Source: Arenibacter palladensis (GTDB lineage: Bacteria; Bacteroidota; Bacteroidia; Flavobacteriales; Flavobacteriaceae). Taken from it: 64,000 nt of DNA. The stretch is from positions 288,672-352,671 of the forward strand of contig NZ_FQUX01000005.1 of the NCBI RefSeq assembly GCF_900129275.1, in the 5' to 3' direction. Both the position numbers and the translations under genes were made by a program. Below are positions 56,309 to 64,000 of the stretch, piece by piece. Numbering within the stretch: the first letter of the stretch is position 1; each line of letters opens with the position of its first letter. The notes below the pieces were generated by a model, which saw only the letters and a list, made by a program, of their open reading frames with translations, ran no database searches and was not told where the DNA came from.

Positions 56309-56536
56309 TTCAAATAGTTGATCGGTTTGGCACTAAAGTTAATCCAAGCCCTGGATATATGCCAAAATCAATTTTAAACCTTTACTAATTAATAACCTTC
56401 ACGGTCATCTAACACTAAAAAATTTAACTTGACTGTAATCAAAGATTTTGTAATGGCTGGATTGAATTACTCTTTTCCAACACAAAACTCCGTCCCAAAA
56501 AATAATCTTACACACGAGGAAGCTTCTGTAGACCAA

Positions 56537-58303
56537 TTACATCCCACCCTTTAATGCCTCTTTTTTCTTTCTTGCATAGTACCTGCCCTCTTTTACGTAG
56601 TAGGATCCAACGGGAGGGGAATTATCGCCAAATTCCTTCCTGATATAGGTCAGGATCTGGGCAATTTCCTCATCTTCCAAGTAGTCTACCGGCGGCATGA
56701 CGCCGTCATATGTTTTGCCATTTACCTCTATCGGCCCACTTAATCCACTCAATACAACATCTATGAGTCTTTTTTGGTCCCCTTTGACCCATTCGGAACC
56801 AGCGATAGGTGGAAATCTACTACCGTCTCCCTTACCGTTGGCCATATGGCAGGCTCCGCAGTATTTGTTATATAATACTGACCCAGCTTCTGCCCGTAGC
56901 GGGGTAAGATCATCCTTAATCTCATCTGGAGTTTTGATATGCGGTAAGTTTTTGAGCTTTTCCATTTGTGCAAGTTGGTCCTTACCAAAATTCTTCTTGT
57001 CCCCTTTGTACATTACCCGCCAAATTTTGCCATGTTCACTTTCGCTGATATACAATGACCCATCAGGTCCCATGGCAATACCCATGGGCCTGTATCCTGC
57101 ATCGTCGGTATCCACTATTTTATCGACCTGTGTAAATCCGTCAGCAAAAACTTCCCATTCCCCGGGCTTTCCATCCTTAAATGGAACAAAACCTATAAAA
57201 TAACCGGCCTGCGGAAAAGGAGCTCTGATAGTGGAACCATGGAAGGCGATAAATGCCCCATTTTTATAATGCTCAGGGAATTGATTCCCTTGATAGAAAT
57301 GCAGGTCGTTTGGTGCCCAATGACCCGGGAAACCAATTATAGGTTGCTCGTATTTGGCCCCATCACCTTCCTTTTTTCCATCTCCCCCATATTCGGGATT
57401 GAGTAATTTTTTGCCCTGCATATGATCGTAATAGTAATAAGGCCAACCAGCATCGGTACCCTCTTTCACCCTAAGAAATTCTTCGGAGGGCAACATAGCA
57501 CTTTGCCAAGGCGAAAAGTATTCGGGCCAGTTACGGTTCAGGTTGTCGCGGCCATGTTGTAAGACATACAAGGTATTATCGTAAGGGTTCCAATCCATTC
57601 CCACCACACTCCTAATTCCAGTTGCATAGCGGTATCCGTCTTTCTGTGTCTGACCGGGTTTATTGGCATCAAATTGCCATATACCGGCATGCCATTCCAA
57701 CTCCGGACATGGATCCTGTCCCAATGCGCCTGGCATTCTATTCTGTTCTTTTGATTGACAAACATCTCCTGGGGAACCAAAGGGAACATACATATGGCCA
57801 TTCCCATCAAAAGTTAGTGGCTTGGCAATATGTGAATAGCCAAAAGGAGAATTCTGGTAATCATCCGTAAGCATAACTTCCGGCTCACTTTCCGGAACTA
57901 ACTTGCCCCTTGTTAACTTTTGTCTATATACCGTACTGGCGGTACTGTAGTATAAATAATCCTTGTATATCCGCATTCCTGTGGCGTAATAACCACGCTG
58001 ATCAAATACCCCGAACCGTTCTATTTGGTCCGCTTTTCCATCATTATTGTTATCTCGGAGACCAATATTTTCACCTTCCTCATGGGCAAATCGCATTTTA
58101 ATATAGATATCACCATTGTCATTGACCGCAAGATGCCGAGCAGACCCTATACTGTCCACTACCACTACCGCCTCAAAACCTTCAGGAAGCACTAATCCCC
58201 CATTATCGGGGTCTCCCGGCGGTAAACTTTTGCTGCAATGCAACAAAATGCCCGAAACCAGTAACATAAGCAAAATGCTTTTTAAGCGGAGGAGAACTAC
58301 CAT
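56537..58303 (-). CDS. sorbosone/glucose dehydrogenase-like propeller lipoprotein with cytochrome c domain
   Basis: The protein has about 588 residues. The ATG at 58303 begins a lipoprotein signal ending SGILLHC; the longer frame starts at TTG. A propeller of the sorbosone/soluble glucose dehydrogenase type follows (GMRIYKDYLYYSTASTVYR, GMDWNPYDNTLYVLQHGRDN, GIAMGPDGSLYISESEHGKI). A class I cytochrome c domain at the end has CGACH in NKYCGACHMANGKGDG and an axial Met in VMPPVDYL. It would oxidise a sugar or alcohol with PQQ and pass electrons to the heme. The native electron acceptor and substrate are unknown. Confidence 0.9.
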   Translation of the reverse strand: MVVLLRLKSILLMLLVSGILLHCSKSLPPGDPDNGGLVLPEGFEAVVVVDSIGSARHLAVNDNGDIYIKMRFAHEEGENIGLRDNNNDGKADQIERFGVFDQRGYYATGMRIYKDYLYYSTASTVYRQKLTRGKLVPESEPEVMLTDDYQNSPFGYSHIAKPLTFDGNGHMYVPFGSPGDVCQSKEQNRMPGALGQDPCPELEWHAGIWQFDANKPGQTQKDGYRYATGIRSVVGMDWNPYDNTLYVLQHGRDNLNRNWPEYFSPWQSAMLPSEEFLRVKEGTDAGWPYYYYDHMQGKKLLNPEYGGDGKKEGDGAKYEQPIIGFPGHWAPNDLHFYQGNQFPEHYKNGAFIAFHGSTIRAPFPQAGYFIGFVPFKDGKPGEWEVFADGFTQVDKIVDTDDAGYRPMGIAMGPDGSLYISESEHGKIWRVMYKGDKKNFGKDQLAQMEKLKNLPHIKTPDEIKDDLTPLRAEAGSVLYNKYCGACHMANGKGDGSRFPPIAGSEWVKGDQKRLIDVVLSGLSGPIEVNGKTYDGVMPPVDYLEDEEIAQILTYIRKEFGDNSPPVGSYYVKEGRYYARKKKEALKGGM

Positions 58304-58757
58304 TTCTTTATATTTCCTTTTCGGTACCAAGAAGATTACATCTATAATTTACTATAACTATAAGACCATGGATCAGTAGACAAATCACGTCTCTATTTCT
58401 GTCGCCATTGGAAGTCAGATTTAATATTTTATCACGGCAACATAAATACCTGATTCACAAACCAAACAACTCCTCCTAAGCTAATCAAATTTGTTTAAAT
58501 AATTAAGTGACTTCAAATTATTTTTAGTGGATGATTATGATATTTTATCGGCAATAAACTTAAAACCCATATTGGTCCGGCGGATGGCAATGAGGGTTCT
58601 GTATACTTTAATAAGCTGGTGAGCCCAAAGCAAAGATTGTTTTAAACGGACCGTTAGTCGAAAAGTAATCCCAAAAAACTAATTGATTCCAACGGCCAAA
58701 TAATGCAACCTATAACACCCCTTTAAGGTAAATTCCAACTACCCTGGAAAAGAATTC

Positions 58758-58785
58758 AATCCCTTGCGGTTTTCCGCAAGGGATT
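58758..58785 (+). terminator. strong rho-independent terminator with no obvious gene upstream
   Basis: AATCCCTTGCGG (58758-58769) pairs perfectly with CCGCAAGGGATT (58774-58785) around TTTT, then CTCTTTTTAT follows on the plus strand. No plus-strand ORF precedes it for over 2 kb, so it may end an unannotated RNA. Confidence 0.75.
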
Positions 58786-58844
58786 CTCTTTTTATCAATA
58801 TAGGTTTGCCCTATGAAATAAGATTATGGGCCATTGGTTTATTC

Positions 58845-59079
58845 TTATGACCATGCTCCATTTCTGTTGAATTGATCACAAATTAAATGCATACTGGCCA
58901 GCTTGCCGAAAAGGTTTTCGGGGGAACTATCCAATTTGGCAGGCAAGGCCTTTATAGCCAGTTCCAGCTTAGCAGCTGAATATTTAATTAGAGGTCTAAT
59001 ATATTGCCAGAACCATAATTACAACCATTAGGTCCCAAAGGACTATTCCAATTGCCAATGCAACTTTACCTCTGCACAT
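58845..59079 (-). pseudogene. remnant of a small membrane protein, split by a frameshift
   Basis: One frame (58996-59079) starts with ATG and reads MCRGKVALAIGIVLWDLMVV, a hydrophobic span, and then meets a stop. A second frame, open from 59018 to the stop at 58845, picks up with IRPLIKYSAAKLELAIKALP and continues LDSSPENLFGKLASMHLICD. Joined by a frameshift near 59005 the two would give a protein of roughly 75-80 residues with one span and a helical tail. No start codon exists for the second frame, so I read this as a decayed gene. The family is unknown. Confidence 0.4.
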
Positions 59080-59151
59080 TCCTTGGGCGGTATCTAACAA
59101 ATTCAATTACGTAGCCGAGCGTCAACCTTCCCTAACTCTCCTTTATTTTTA

Positions 59152-59159
59152 TAACTTTG
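59152..59159 (+). promoter_or_regulatory. possible -7 box placing the start point at or near the ATG
   Basis: TAACTTTG fits TAnnTTTG. It ends 5 bases before the start codon at 59165, so the mRNA would be leaderless or almost so. No clear -33 partner. Confidence 0.3.
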
Positions 59160-59164
59160 GCCGC

Positions 59165-60127
59165 ATGGATAACATAACCCAAATTCCGGCTAGTTTTATA
59201 GAGCAAAACACCCATTTCCCCAGCCTTATCAGTGCGCTAAGGGATGCATTTTCCGACCAGGATACCATGGTGCCCATGAGACATCATCACGATTTTCCCA
59301 ATCCCGAAGTAAAAGAGGATTCAACCTTGTTATTGATGCCTGCTTGGAAGCCGGGAAAACAGGCAGGAGTAAAAATCGTTACTGTGAGTCCTAAAAATGG
59401 TCAGTTTAACCTTCCGGCCATTCAGGGCACGTATATTTATTTGGATGCTTTGAAGGGCGGCATCCTTGCACTCCTGGAGGCCAAAAGCTTAACCGTAAAA
59501 AGAACGGCCGCTGCCTCTGCTTTGGCCTCACAATATTTATCAAGGAAAAATTCCAGCTCCCTATTAATGATTGGCACGGGAGCCCTTGCCCCCAATTTAA
59601 TATTGGCCCATGCCAGTGTACGTCCATTAAAAACGGTCTATATATGGGGAAGGGATTATTCCAAGGCCATGGGCATATGCGAGAAACTAAATAATGCACC
59701 CTTCCATATTCAACCCATAAAAGCAATTGAGGATAAAATTTCTGAAGTCGATATTATATCCTCGGCCACCTTATCCAAAACGCCCCTTGTTTTGGGAAAA
59801 TATCTACAACCCGGGCAACATGTGGATTTGGTAGGAGCATATAAGGTAGATATGCGGGAGGCTGATGATGAAACGGTTACAAAAGCGGAGGTGTATGTAG
59901 ATACTTATCAAGGCGGTTTAAAAGAAAGTGGGGATATTGTTATTCCATTAAAAAGTGGTGTTTTGAAAGAGGCGGATATCAAGGCCGATTTGATTGAACT
60001 CACTTCCCAAAAAAAACATGGCAGGAAAAACGATGGGGAAATTACGATGTTTAAGTCGGTTGGACATGCCTTGGAAGACCTGGCCGCGGCTACCTATTAT
60101 TACAACATGTTCCAAAATAAACAATAA
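59165..60127 (+). CDS. ornithine cyclodeaminase/mu-crystallin family protein
   Basis: The 320-residue cytoplasmic protein has the family's substrate part (TMVPMRHHHDFPN, LLLMPAWKPGKQAGVKIVTV) and a Rossmann domain with the nucleotide loop MIGTGALAPNLILAH and EVDIISSATLSKTPLV. Relatives include ornithine cyclodeaminase, L-alanine dehydrogenase of archaeal type and the ketimine reductases such as Delta1-pyrroline-2-carboxylate reductase. The last is the commonest role for bacterial members. No proline racemase or hydroxyproline genes are near, so the substrate stays open. Confidence 0.88.
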   Translation: MDNITQIPASFIEQNTHFPSLISALRDAFSDQDTMVPMRHHHDFPNPEVKEDSTLLLMPAWKPGKQAGVKIVTVSPKNGQFNLPAIQGTYIYLDALKGGILALLEAKSLTVKRTAAASALASQYLSRKNSSSLLMIGTGALAPNLILAHASVRPLKTVYIWGRDYSKAMGICEKLNNAPFHIQPIKAIEDKISEVDIISSATLSKTPLVLGKYLQPGQHVDLVGAYKVDMREADDETVTKAEVYVDTYQGGLKESGDIVIPLKSGVLKEADIKADLIELTSQKKHGRKNDGEITMFKSVGHALEDLAAATYYYNMFQNKQ

Positions 60128-60232
60128 TGGCATAGGCAAGGGTTCGCAAACCTTAATTAAAATGGATCAAACTTGAAATATGCACCGGGTTTTGGAACCA
60201 AAAAATTAGAAAAAATACACTCTTAAATAAGT

Positions 60233-61093
60233 ATGAATAAAACTCTTTATTCGGCATTAAACAGGTCTGCCGTCATGCTTTTAATTTTAGCATTGAGCGT
60301 TTCGGGGATACTTAAGGCTCAAAAACTACCCCTTCCGCCTCGTGCCAATGATGCTATTTCAGGTAGCACTTTTAAAAATTGGATAGAAACCCTAAGCGTG
60401 GAAGACAGGGAAAAACAGATTTACCAAGAGGTTTTGAAGGGAAATGTCCCCAATTTTTTACGTGAACTGACTCCCATTACATTTTCAAAAACCATCAAGA
60501 ATTCCACTTATGTTGTAACTTATTTTGTTCTTCCAGATTATTTGGCTGTTGGCTCTGATACCGATTATTTCCTGATGCCCATGACCCCAATTTTGGCCCA
60601 GAAAATAGCGAATGCCATTGGTTTCACCCTTCCAACCAAACAAATGGTAGATCAAATATGGAGCAATGCCTCATTAAAAATGGCCCCCACACCTATTCCC
60701 CCTAGTCCTCAAATGACAACAATTCCTGTAATGTGGGAGCACAATATGCTACTACAAAGGCAAAGGAAAGAAGCCCTTTTACAGGCTCCTTTGGGAGATT
60801 TGGTGGCCGGACATAAAAAGGATGTTATTATCTCCAACAAAATCTATGAAAAATCGTCCAAGCCAGTTGTAATTTATGGCTGGCATTTCCAAAATGGAAC
60901 CCCTATCCAGCCAGTCTACGCTGGCCATAGCGAAACTTACGCCGATTACAGCCACGGTATCCGGTTAGTTCAGGATAGCACCTTGATCAATCATAAAGTC
61001 CATCTTATAACATCGGTGCTTCAAGATGCTGAAAAATCTGCTTTATTCAGTGATGAAGGAGTAATAGTGAAACCCTTCTACCCGTTGGAATAA
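60233..61093 (+). CDS. secreted protein of unknown function with a GHxETYADYSHG motif
   Basis: The 286-residue protein has a signal peptide ending GILKAQ. The middle contains DYLAVGSDTDYFLMPMTP, TLPTKQMVDQIW and, near residue 235, GHSETYADYSHGIRLV, which looks like an active-site or metal-binding stretch with two His, Glu, Asp and Tyr residues. VVIYGWHFQNGTPIQPVY before it looks like a conserved strand. I recall similar unannotated proteins in other Bacteroidota but no described function. It lies 105 bases after the cyclodeaminase-like gene in the same direction. Confidence 0.7.
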   Translation: MNKTLYSALNRSAVMLLILALSVSGILKAQKLPLPPRANDAISGSTFKNWIETLSVEDREKQIYQEVLKGNVPNFLRELTPITFSKTIKNSTYVVTYFVLPDYLAVGSDTDYFLMPMTPILAQKIANAIGFTLPTKQMVDQIWSNASLKMAPTPIPPSPQMTTIPVMWEHNMLLQRQRKEALLQAPLGDLVAGHKKDVIISNKIYEKSSKPVVIYGWHFQNGTPIQPVYAGHSETYADYSHGIRLVQDSTLINHKVHLITSVLQDAEKSALFSDEGVIVKPFYPLE

Positions 61094-61157
61094 GGACGGT
61101 AAGGAATTTGCAAAATTTCACTTCTTCCAATCAAATACATTGTTGGACAATTCTTAA

Positions 61158-61196
61158 AACGAAAAAAGCCTCCAACTTGCGTTAAAGTTTTTTAGT
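61158..61196 (+). terminator. weakened copy of a shared terminator
   Basis: The first 26 bases (61158-61183) are identical to 63611-63636, but the right arm is changed to AAAGTTTTTT, leaving only a short AAC/GTT stem before the T-tract. It lies 65 bases after the stop of the 286-residue protein gene. Confidence 0.45.
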
Positions 61197-61276
61197 AATC
61201 AGAACGTATTTGAACTCGCACACAAGGGGGTGAAAAGTAGCAAATTTAAATGATAACGAGATCCAATATTAATTGC

Positions 61277-63355
61277 CTAGGGAACTACTATTTCTATGAA
61301 AAAATCCGGTCGATCATAGGGGTAATTTGCTTTCGGTCTTTTGTAAAATGTGGACAACGAGACAATCTGTCCCAGGTGGTTTTCGAATAGATAATGAGAG
61401 TATCCCTCCGTTTCCAATATTTCCAAATTGGAGGTGGTCAAATTAAGGGTCCTAACCTTCTTTTCATGTAATGAGGCAGCATCTAGGTTCCATTCTGGAT
61501 TATTGTTGGTTCCCAATATCTTACTCCCATCTACATTAATGGCTACAGGAAAATAAGGTTGTTCAAATGATCTAAAGGATGAACTGGCCAGATCATACAT
61601 CCTATTTTCCCTGAAATTAATGATACTGTTATCCCTCGGGTTAAATACAGTTTCTTTTGCCGATCCTGCTGTTAAGGGGACATCAATGATCGTTTTATCC
61701 TCCAGATTACCTTCTGCATTTATACTAAAAATTATACTTTGGGCGCTATCCCTATTCCCAATGATAATGCGGCCGTCATTAATTTGCAAAACATTGTAAC
61801 CAGACTGGCCCAGGTTTTGCATAAAGTGCTCTTGTTTGTCAATAAGGGTAAGGTTCGAAAAATCGCGTACAACGGTATAAGCATAACTATTGTCCAACAG
61901 GAGATAACGATCATTGCCAAGGTAAATAAAGTCATTCAAAGAACTTGATCCACTGAGTTTCAGATCGTATTTGTACTCCAAAGTTTGAGGGTCATATACC
62001 GAAATACCATCGTACTTAAGATACATTAGTTCTTGTCCTATAGATGAATTGATGACTTTAAGATCATTCCTACCGTTTCCATTGATAGCAGTTGCATTGT
62101 TTGAATAGGCTTCCACTTCCCGGGTTCCGTAATTATAACGCATAATATAAGAATCGTAAAAATTATCTTTACCTCCATTTAAAAATATTACGGTTTCATT
62201 GGGGGAAGCCGTGAAATTGAAAATGCTTTTTAGGTCAATTACCCTGTCCGGTAGGTAGTTGGCCTCTTTAGCGCTTGCTACAACCTGAGGATTGTAAAAG
62301 TTCTGTTTCCCTAATTTGTTGTGTACCCGAACCTCATATACTGGATTTTTCAATAAGGGAGGGGCTTCATCAGTAAAACTGGTGGTATTGATATCCGTTA
62401 TTTCGATAAGCGATCGTTCTTGAGAGATCGATCCGTAACTATCAAAGTAATTCTTCAAAACAACTTCATAATGCGAAAAGTAGAGCCCTTCATATTTTTG
62501 CCATTGAAGGGAAATCTTGTCATTTTGAACCAAGGGAGCTTCCAATGCTACACTTGGCACATTAAGATATTCTGGCGATATGCTATAAGGATAGCTCACA
62601 AACAACAATCCTTTATTCGTATACACTTTTAGGAAATAGCACAATTGATTTTTTACGGGCGGGTCAAGATCTTCATAATAGGTGGCGCTCCTATCGTTTA
62701 TAGTAGCCAAAAGTACCGATTTGGAAATATCGCAATTTTCACCGCTCAAATAGATTTCATAGCGGTCGAAAATGTTTATCCCACCATATTCCGACCAAGT
62801 CAACCTTATTTTATTGTTAATTGAATCGTCCCACTCAAGACTATTGCTATAAAAATAGCTCTCATTGGGACTATAAGGTTTAGCCAAAAACTGGAAAATA
62901 TCTTCTTCCCCGTCCTCATCAAAATCATATTTCGCCCTAAAAACAAACTTGTCCGCCGTGAGCTGTACAATAACCATTTCATTAAAGTCCTTAAACGAAT
63001 TTGCTAAAGTTATGATTCCCCGATCGAAACTCCATTGTAAATCCTGTTCTTCAGGAATACAGCCCGAGTTTGGAATAATATACTCTTTGTAGGTGCCATC
63101 ATCCAAAAAAGTGAAAAAGTCCCTGTCGCAATTGCCATAGGTTTTGGGAACTTCTGCCGTTTGTTTTTGATAGTTGACTTCATAAACAGACCAATATTGG
63201 TTTAACAATTCTAAATCTGCATTCAAGAGTGCACCTTGGTAGAAAGGGTCGGATTGAAAAGGTGAATCATCCTCATTTGAAGAACATCCCGACATCAAAA
63301 CAATGAAGCCAAATAACAAGGCAATCATTCCTTTCAAGGTAAAGTTTTTGCTCAT
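61277..63355 (-). CDS. large surface lipoprotein: lipocalin-like N-terminus, FN3-like pair, propeller-like C-terminus
   Basis: A protein of about 692 residues. The ATG at 63355 begins a signal with lipobox VLMSGC; the longest frame starts with TTG at 63361. Residues 45-165 resemble a lipocalin-like domain (FFTFLDDGTYKEYIIPNSGC, ADKFVFRAKYDFDEDGEEDI). Two FN3-like domains follow (SLEWDDSINNKIRLTWSEY, KISLQWQKYEGLYFSHYEV). From about residue 375 a propeller-like repeat with TVIFLNGGKDNFYDSYIM and IGNRDSAQSIIFSINAEG runs to the end. Function is unknown; a binding role at the surface is likely. A 26-base direct repeat lies on both sides of the gene. Confidence 0.75.
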   Translation of the reverse strand: MSKNFTLKGMIALLFGFIVLMSGCSSNEDDSPFQSDPFYQGALLNADLELLNQYWSVYEVNYQKQTAEVPKTYGNCDRDFFTFLDDGTYKEYIIPNSGCIPEEQDLQWSFDRGIITLANSFKDFNEMVIVQLTADKFVFRAKYDFDEDGEEDIFQFLAKPYSPNESYFYSNSLEWDDSINNKIRLTWSEYGGINIFDRYEIYLSGENCDISKSVLLATINDRSATYYEDLDPPVKNQLCYFLKVYTNKGLLFVSYPYSISPEYLNVPSVALEAPLVQNDKISLQWQKYEGLYFSHYEVVLKNYFDSYGSISQERSLIEITDINTTSFTDEAPPLLKNPVYEVRVHNKLGKQNFYNPQVVASAKEANYLPDRVIDLKSIFNFTASPNETVIFLNGGKDNFYDSYIMRYNYGTREVEAYSNNATAINGNGRNDLKVINSSIGQELMYLKYDGISVYDPQTLEYKYDLKLSGSSSLNDFIYLGNDRYLLLDNSYAYTVVRDFSNLTLIDKQEHFMQNLGQSGYNVLQINDGRIIIGNRDSAQSIIFSINAEGNLEDKTIIDVPLTAGSAKETVFNPRDNSIINFRENRMYDLASSSFRSFEQPYFPVAINVDGSKILGTNNNPEWNLDAASLHEKKVRTLNLTTSNLEILETEGYSHYLFENHLGQIVSLSTFYKRPKANYPYDRPDFFIEIVVP

Positions 63356-63361
63356 TATCAA

Positions 63362-63656
63362 TCAATGAATTAGTATTGTAAAAACCCTCTACACCCCTAG
63401 AAAGGCACGTAAATATATTGAATTACTCAATTCGTTGACGAAAAATCGTTTAGATTATTAATTAGGTAGTTGAGAAGCAATAATCCAAACTAATTTACTT
63501 GCTCAAAATGCTAAAATCTACTTTTTATAGATCCATACGGGAACATCTATTCTTACATTTTGAGCACATAAAATTTTCGGAAAGGACGGTTCTTAATCAC
63601 TCTATGACTGAACGAAAAAAGCCTCCAACTTGCGTTGAAGGCTTTTAATATTGAAA
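63362..63656. other. intergenic region before the IS element
   Basis: This AT-rich region holds the promoter of the lipoprotein gene on one side and a terminator-like hairpin at 63611-63648 on the other. No gene is seen. Confidence 0.4.
63611..63648. terminator. intact copy of the shared terminator hairpin
   Basis: GCCTCCAAC (63621-63629) pairs with GTTGAAGGC (63634-63642) with a single C-A mismatch around TTGC, flanked by an A-run on the left and TTTT on the right. It can work on both strands. No plus-strand gene leads into it, and it lies just left of the IS end. Confidence 0.6.
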
Positions 63657-64000
63657 TGTCCCGTCCTAAAATAAGTTGACACAAAATCGACTTATTTATG
63701 AAACATTCAAAGATTACAGGTAATAAGCGGACACAACGCGATTACAATCTAGGTTTTAAATTGGCCGTTATTTCCCAAGTTGAAAAAGGCGAAATGACCT
63801 ATAAGCAGGCACAGAAGGCTTATGGCATTCAAGGTAGAAGTACTGTTTTGGTCTGGTTGAGAAAACATGGTACCTTAGATTGGAGCAACCCAATTCGACA
63901 TCAAATGCCAAAATCCAAAGAAACCCCTGCCCAGAAGATCAAGCGTTTAGAACGCGAGCTATCTGACGCGAAGTTGAAGAACAAGATCCTTAATACGATG
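63657..64000 (+). mobile_element. left end of an IS3-family-like insertion sequence (truncated by the window)
   Basis: TGTCCCGTCC at 63657 begins what looks like a terminal inverted repeat (IS3-type ends start with TG), followed 41 bases on by the orfA start codon. The right end lies outside the window, so the inverted repeat and target duplication cannot be checked. Confidence 0.6.
63698..64000 (+). CDS. transposase orfA (IS3-type helix-turn-helix), partial
   Basis: The first 101 codons are present. After a basic start (KHSKITGNKRTQRDYNLGFK) a helix-turn-helix of the HTH_Tnp_1 type reads VISQVEKGEMTYKQAQKAYG, then GRSTVLVWLRKHG. A Lys/Glu-rich leucine-zipper-like segment (QKIKRLERELSDAKLKNKIL) follows, as in OrfA proteins that bind the ends and dimerise. 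The reading frame runs off the edge of the window, so OrfB with the DDE core should lie to the right. Confidence 0.85.
   Translation, partial: MKHSKITGNKRTQRDYNLGFKLAVISQVEKGEMTYKQAQKAYGIQGRSTVLVWLRKHGTLDWSNPIRHQMPKSKETPAQKIKRLERELSDAKLKNKILNTM

Larger units (their letters stand above)
58331..59164. other. 834-base gene-poor region with a terminator and a decayed gene
   Basis: No intact ORF is seen. On the plus strand there is a strong hairpin at 58758-58785. On the minus strand, overlapping frames at 58845-59079 look like the remains of a small membrane protein. The last 15 bases carry a -7-like box for the next gene. Confidence 0.5.

Noticed and set aside
1..64000. CRISPR array, tRNA or rRNA genes
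   Set aside because: No regularly spaced short repeats, no cloverleaf-like segments with a TTCGA-type loop, and no long non-coding block large enough for rRNA were seen. tRNAs can be missed by eye.

Overview
The window reads as chromosomal DNA of a marine flavobacterium (Bacteroidota, family Flavobacteriaceae; a Zobellia/Maribacter/Arenibacter-like genus is my guess). The grounds are an AT-rich sequence, many lipoproteins with short lipoboxes, a SusC/SusD pair with a FecI/FecR regulator, a gliding-type (CHU_C, T9SS type B) sorting domain, several LytS/LytTR systems, start codons without clear Shine-Dalgarno sites, and a few -7 boxes of the TAnnTTTG type. I see no rRNA, tRNA or CRISPR. An IS3-like element enters at the right edge.

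Layout. 0-6 kb: a Kelch mutarotase/Na+ symporter fusion, a lipid A-type acyltransferase, a coiled-coil protein, a likely 40-residue membrane peptide and a PAP2 phosphatase. 6-23 kb: a polysaccharide utilisation locus (PUL) on the minus strand with ECF sigma, FecR anti-sigma, SusC with an STN signalling domain, SusD, a PhoD-like phosphoesterase and two sulfatases, preceded by a lactonase and by the dgoK/dgoA pair that splits 2-keto-3-deoxy-galactonate. Together these suggest uptake of a sulfated galactan-like glycan feeding a De Ley-Doudoroff type pathway. A CHU_C surface protein lies inside this block on the other strand. 23-30 kb: a six-gene operon with TolC, MacA, MacB ATPase, MacB permease, histidine kinase and LytTR regulator. 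30-36 kb: an OmpP1-like barrel protein with a DUF4270 lipoprotein, a Kelch lipoprotein, a DUF4907 protein and a second LytS/LytTR pair.

36-44.7 kb: a second glycan cluster without SusCD, holding GH92, GH20, an SGNH esterase and two sulfatases. The enzyme set fits a sulfated mannose- and GlcNAc-containing glycan. 45-52 kb: a minus-strand run of small secreted and lipoprotein genes (EF-hand, two YHYH proteins, a Cthe_2159-like beta-helix protein, a membrane-anchored protein, a 46-residue membrane peptide, a MORN/YwqK-like lipoprotein, a SCO1-like thioredoxin-fold protein, a DUF6090 protein). It is divergent from a third LytS/LytTR pair and closed by a strong terminator. This run is my best candidate for an undescribed system. 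54-64 kb: a secreted propeller protein fused to a helical toroid-like domain, a sorbosone-dehydrogenase/cytochrome c lipoprotein, a gene-poor stretch with a decayed membrane gene, an ornithine cyclodeaminase-like protein, a secreted protein of unknown function, a large surface lipoprotein, and the truncated IS.

All functions come from reading motifs by eye. No database search was run. Several start codons were moved downstream from the longest open frame because the first codon was TTG or because a signal peptide begins at an internal ATG.
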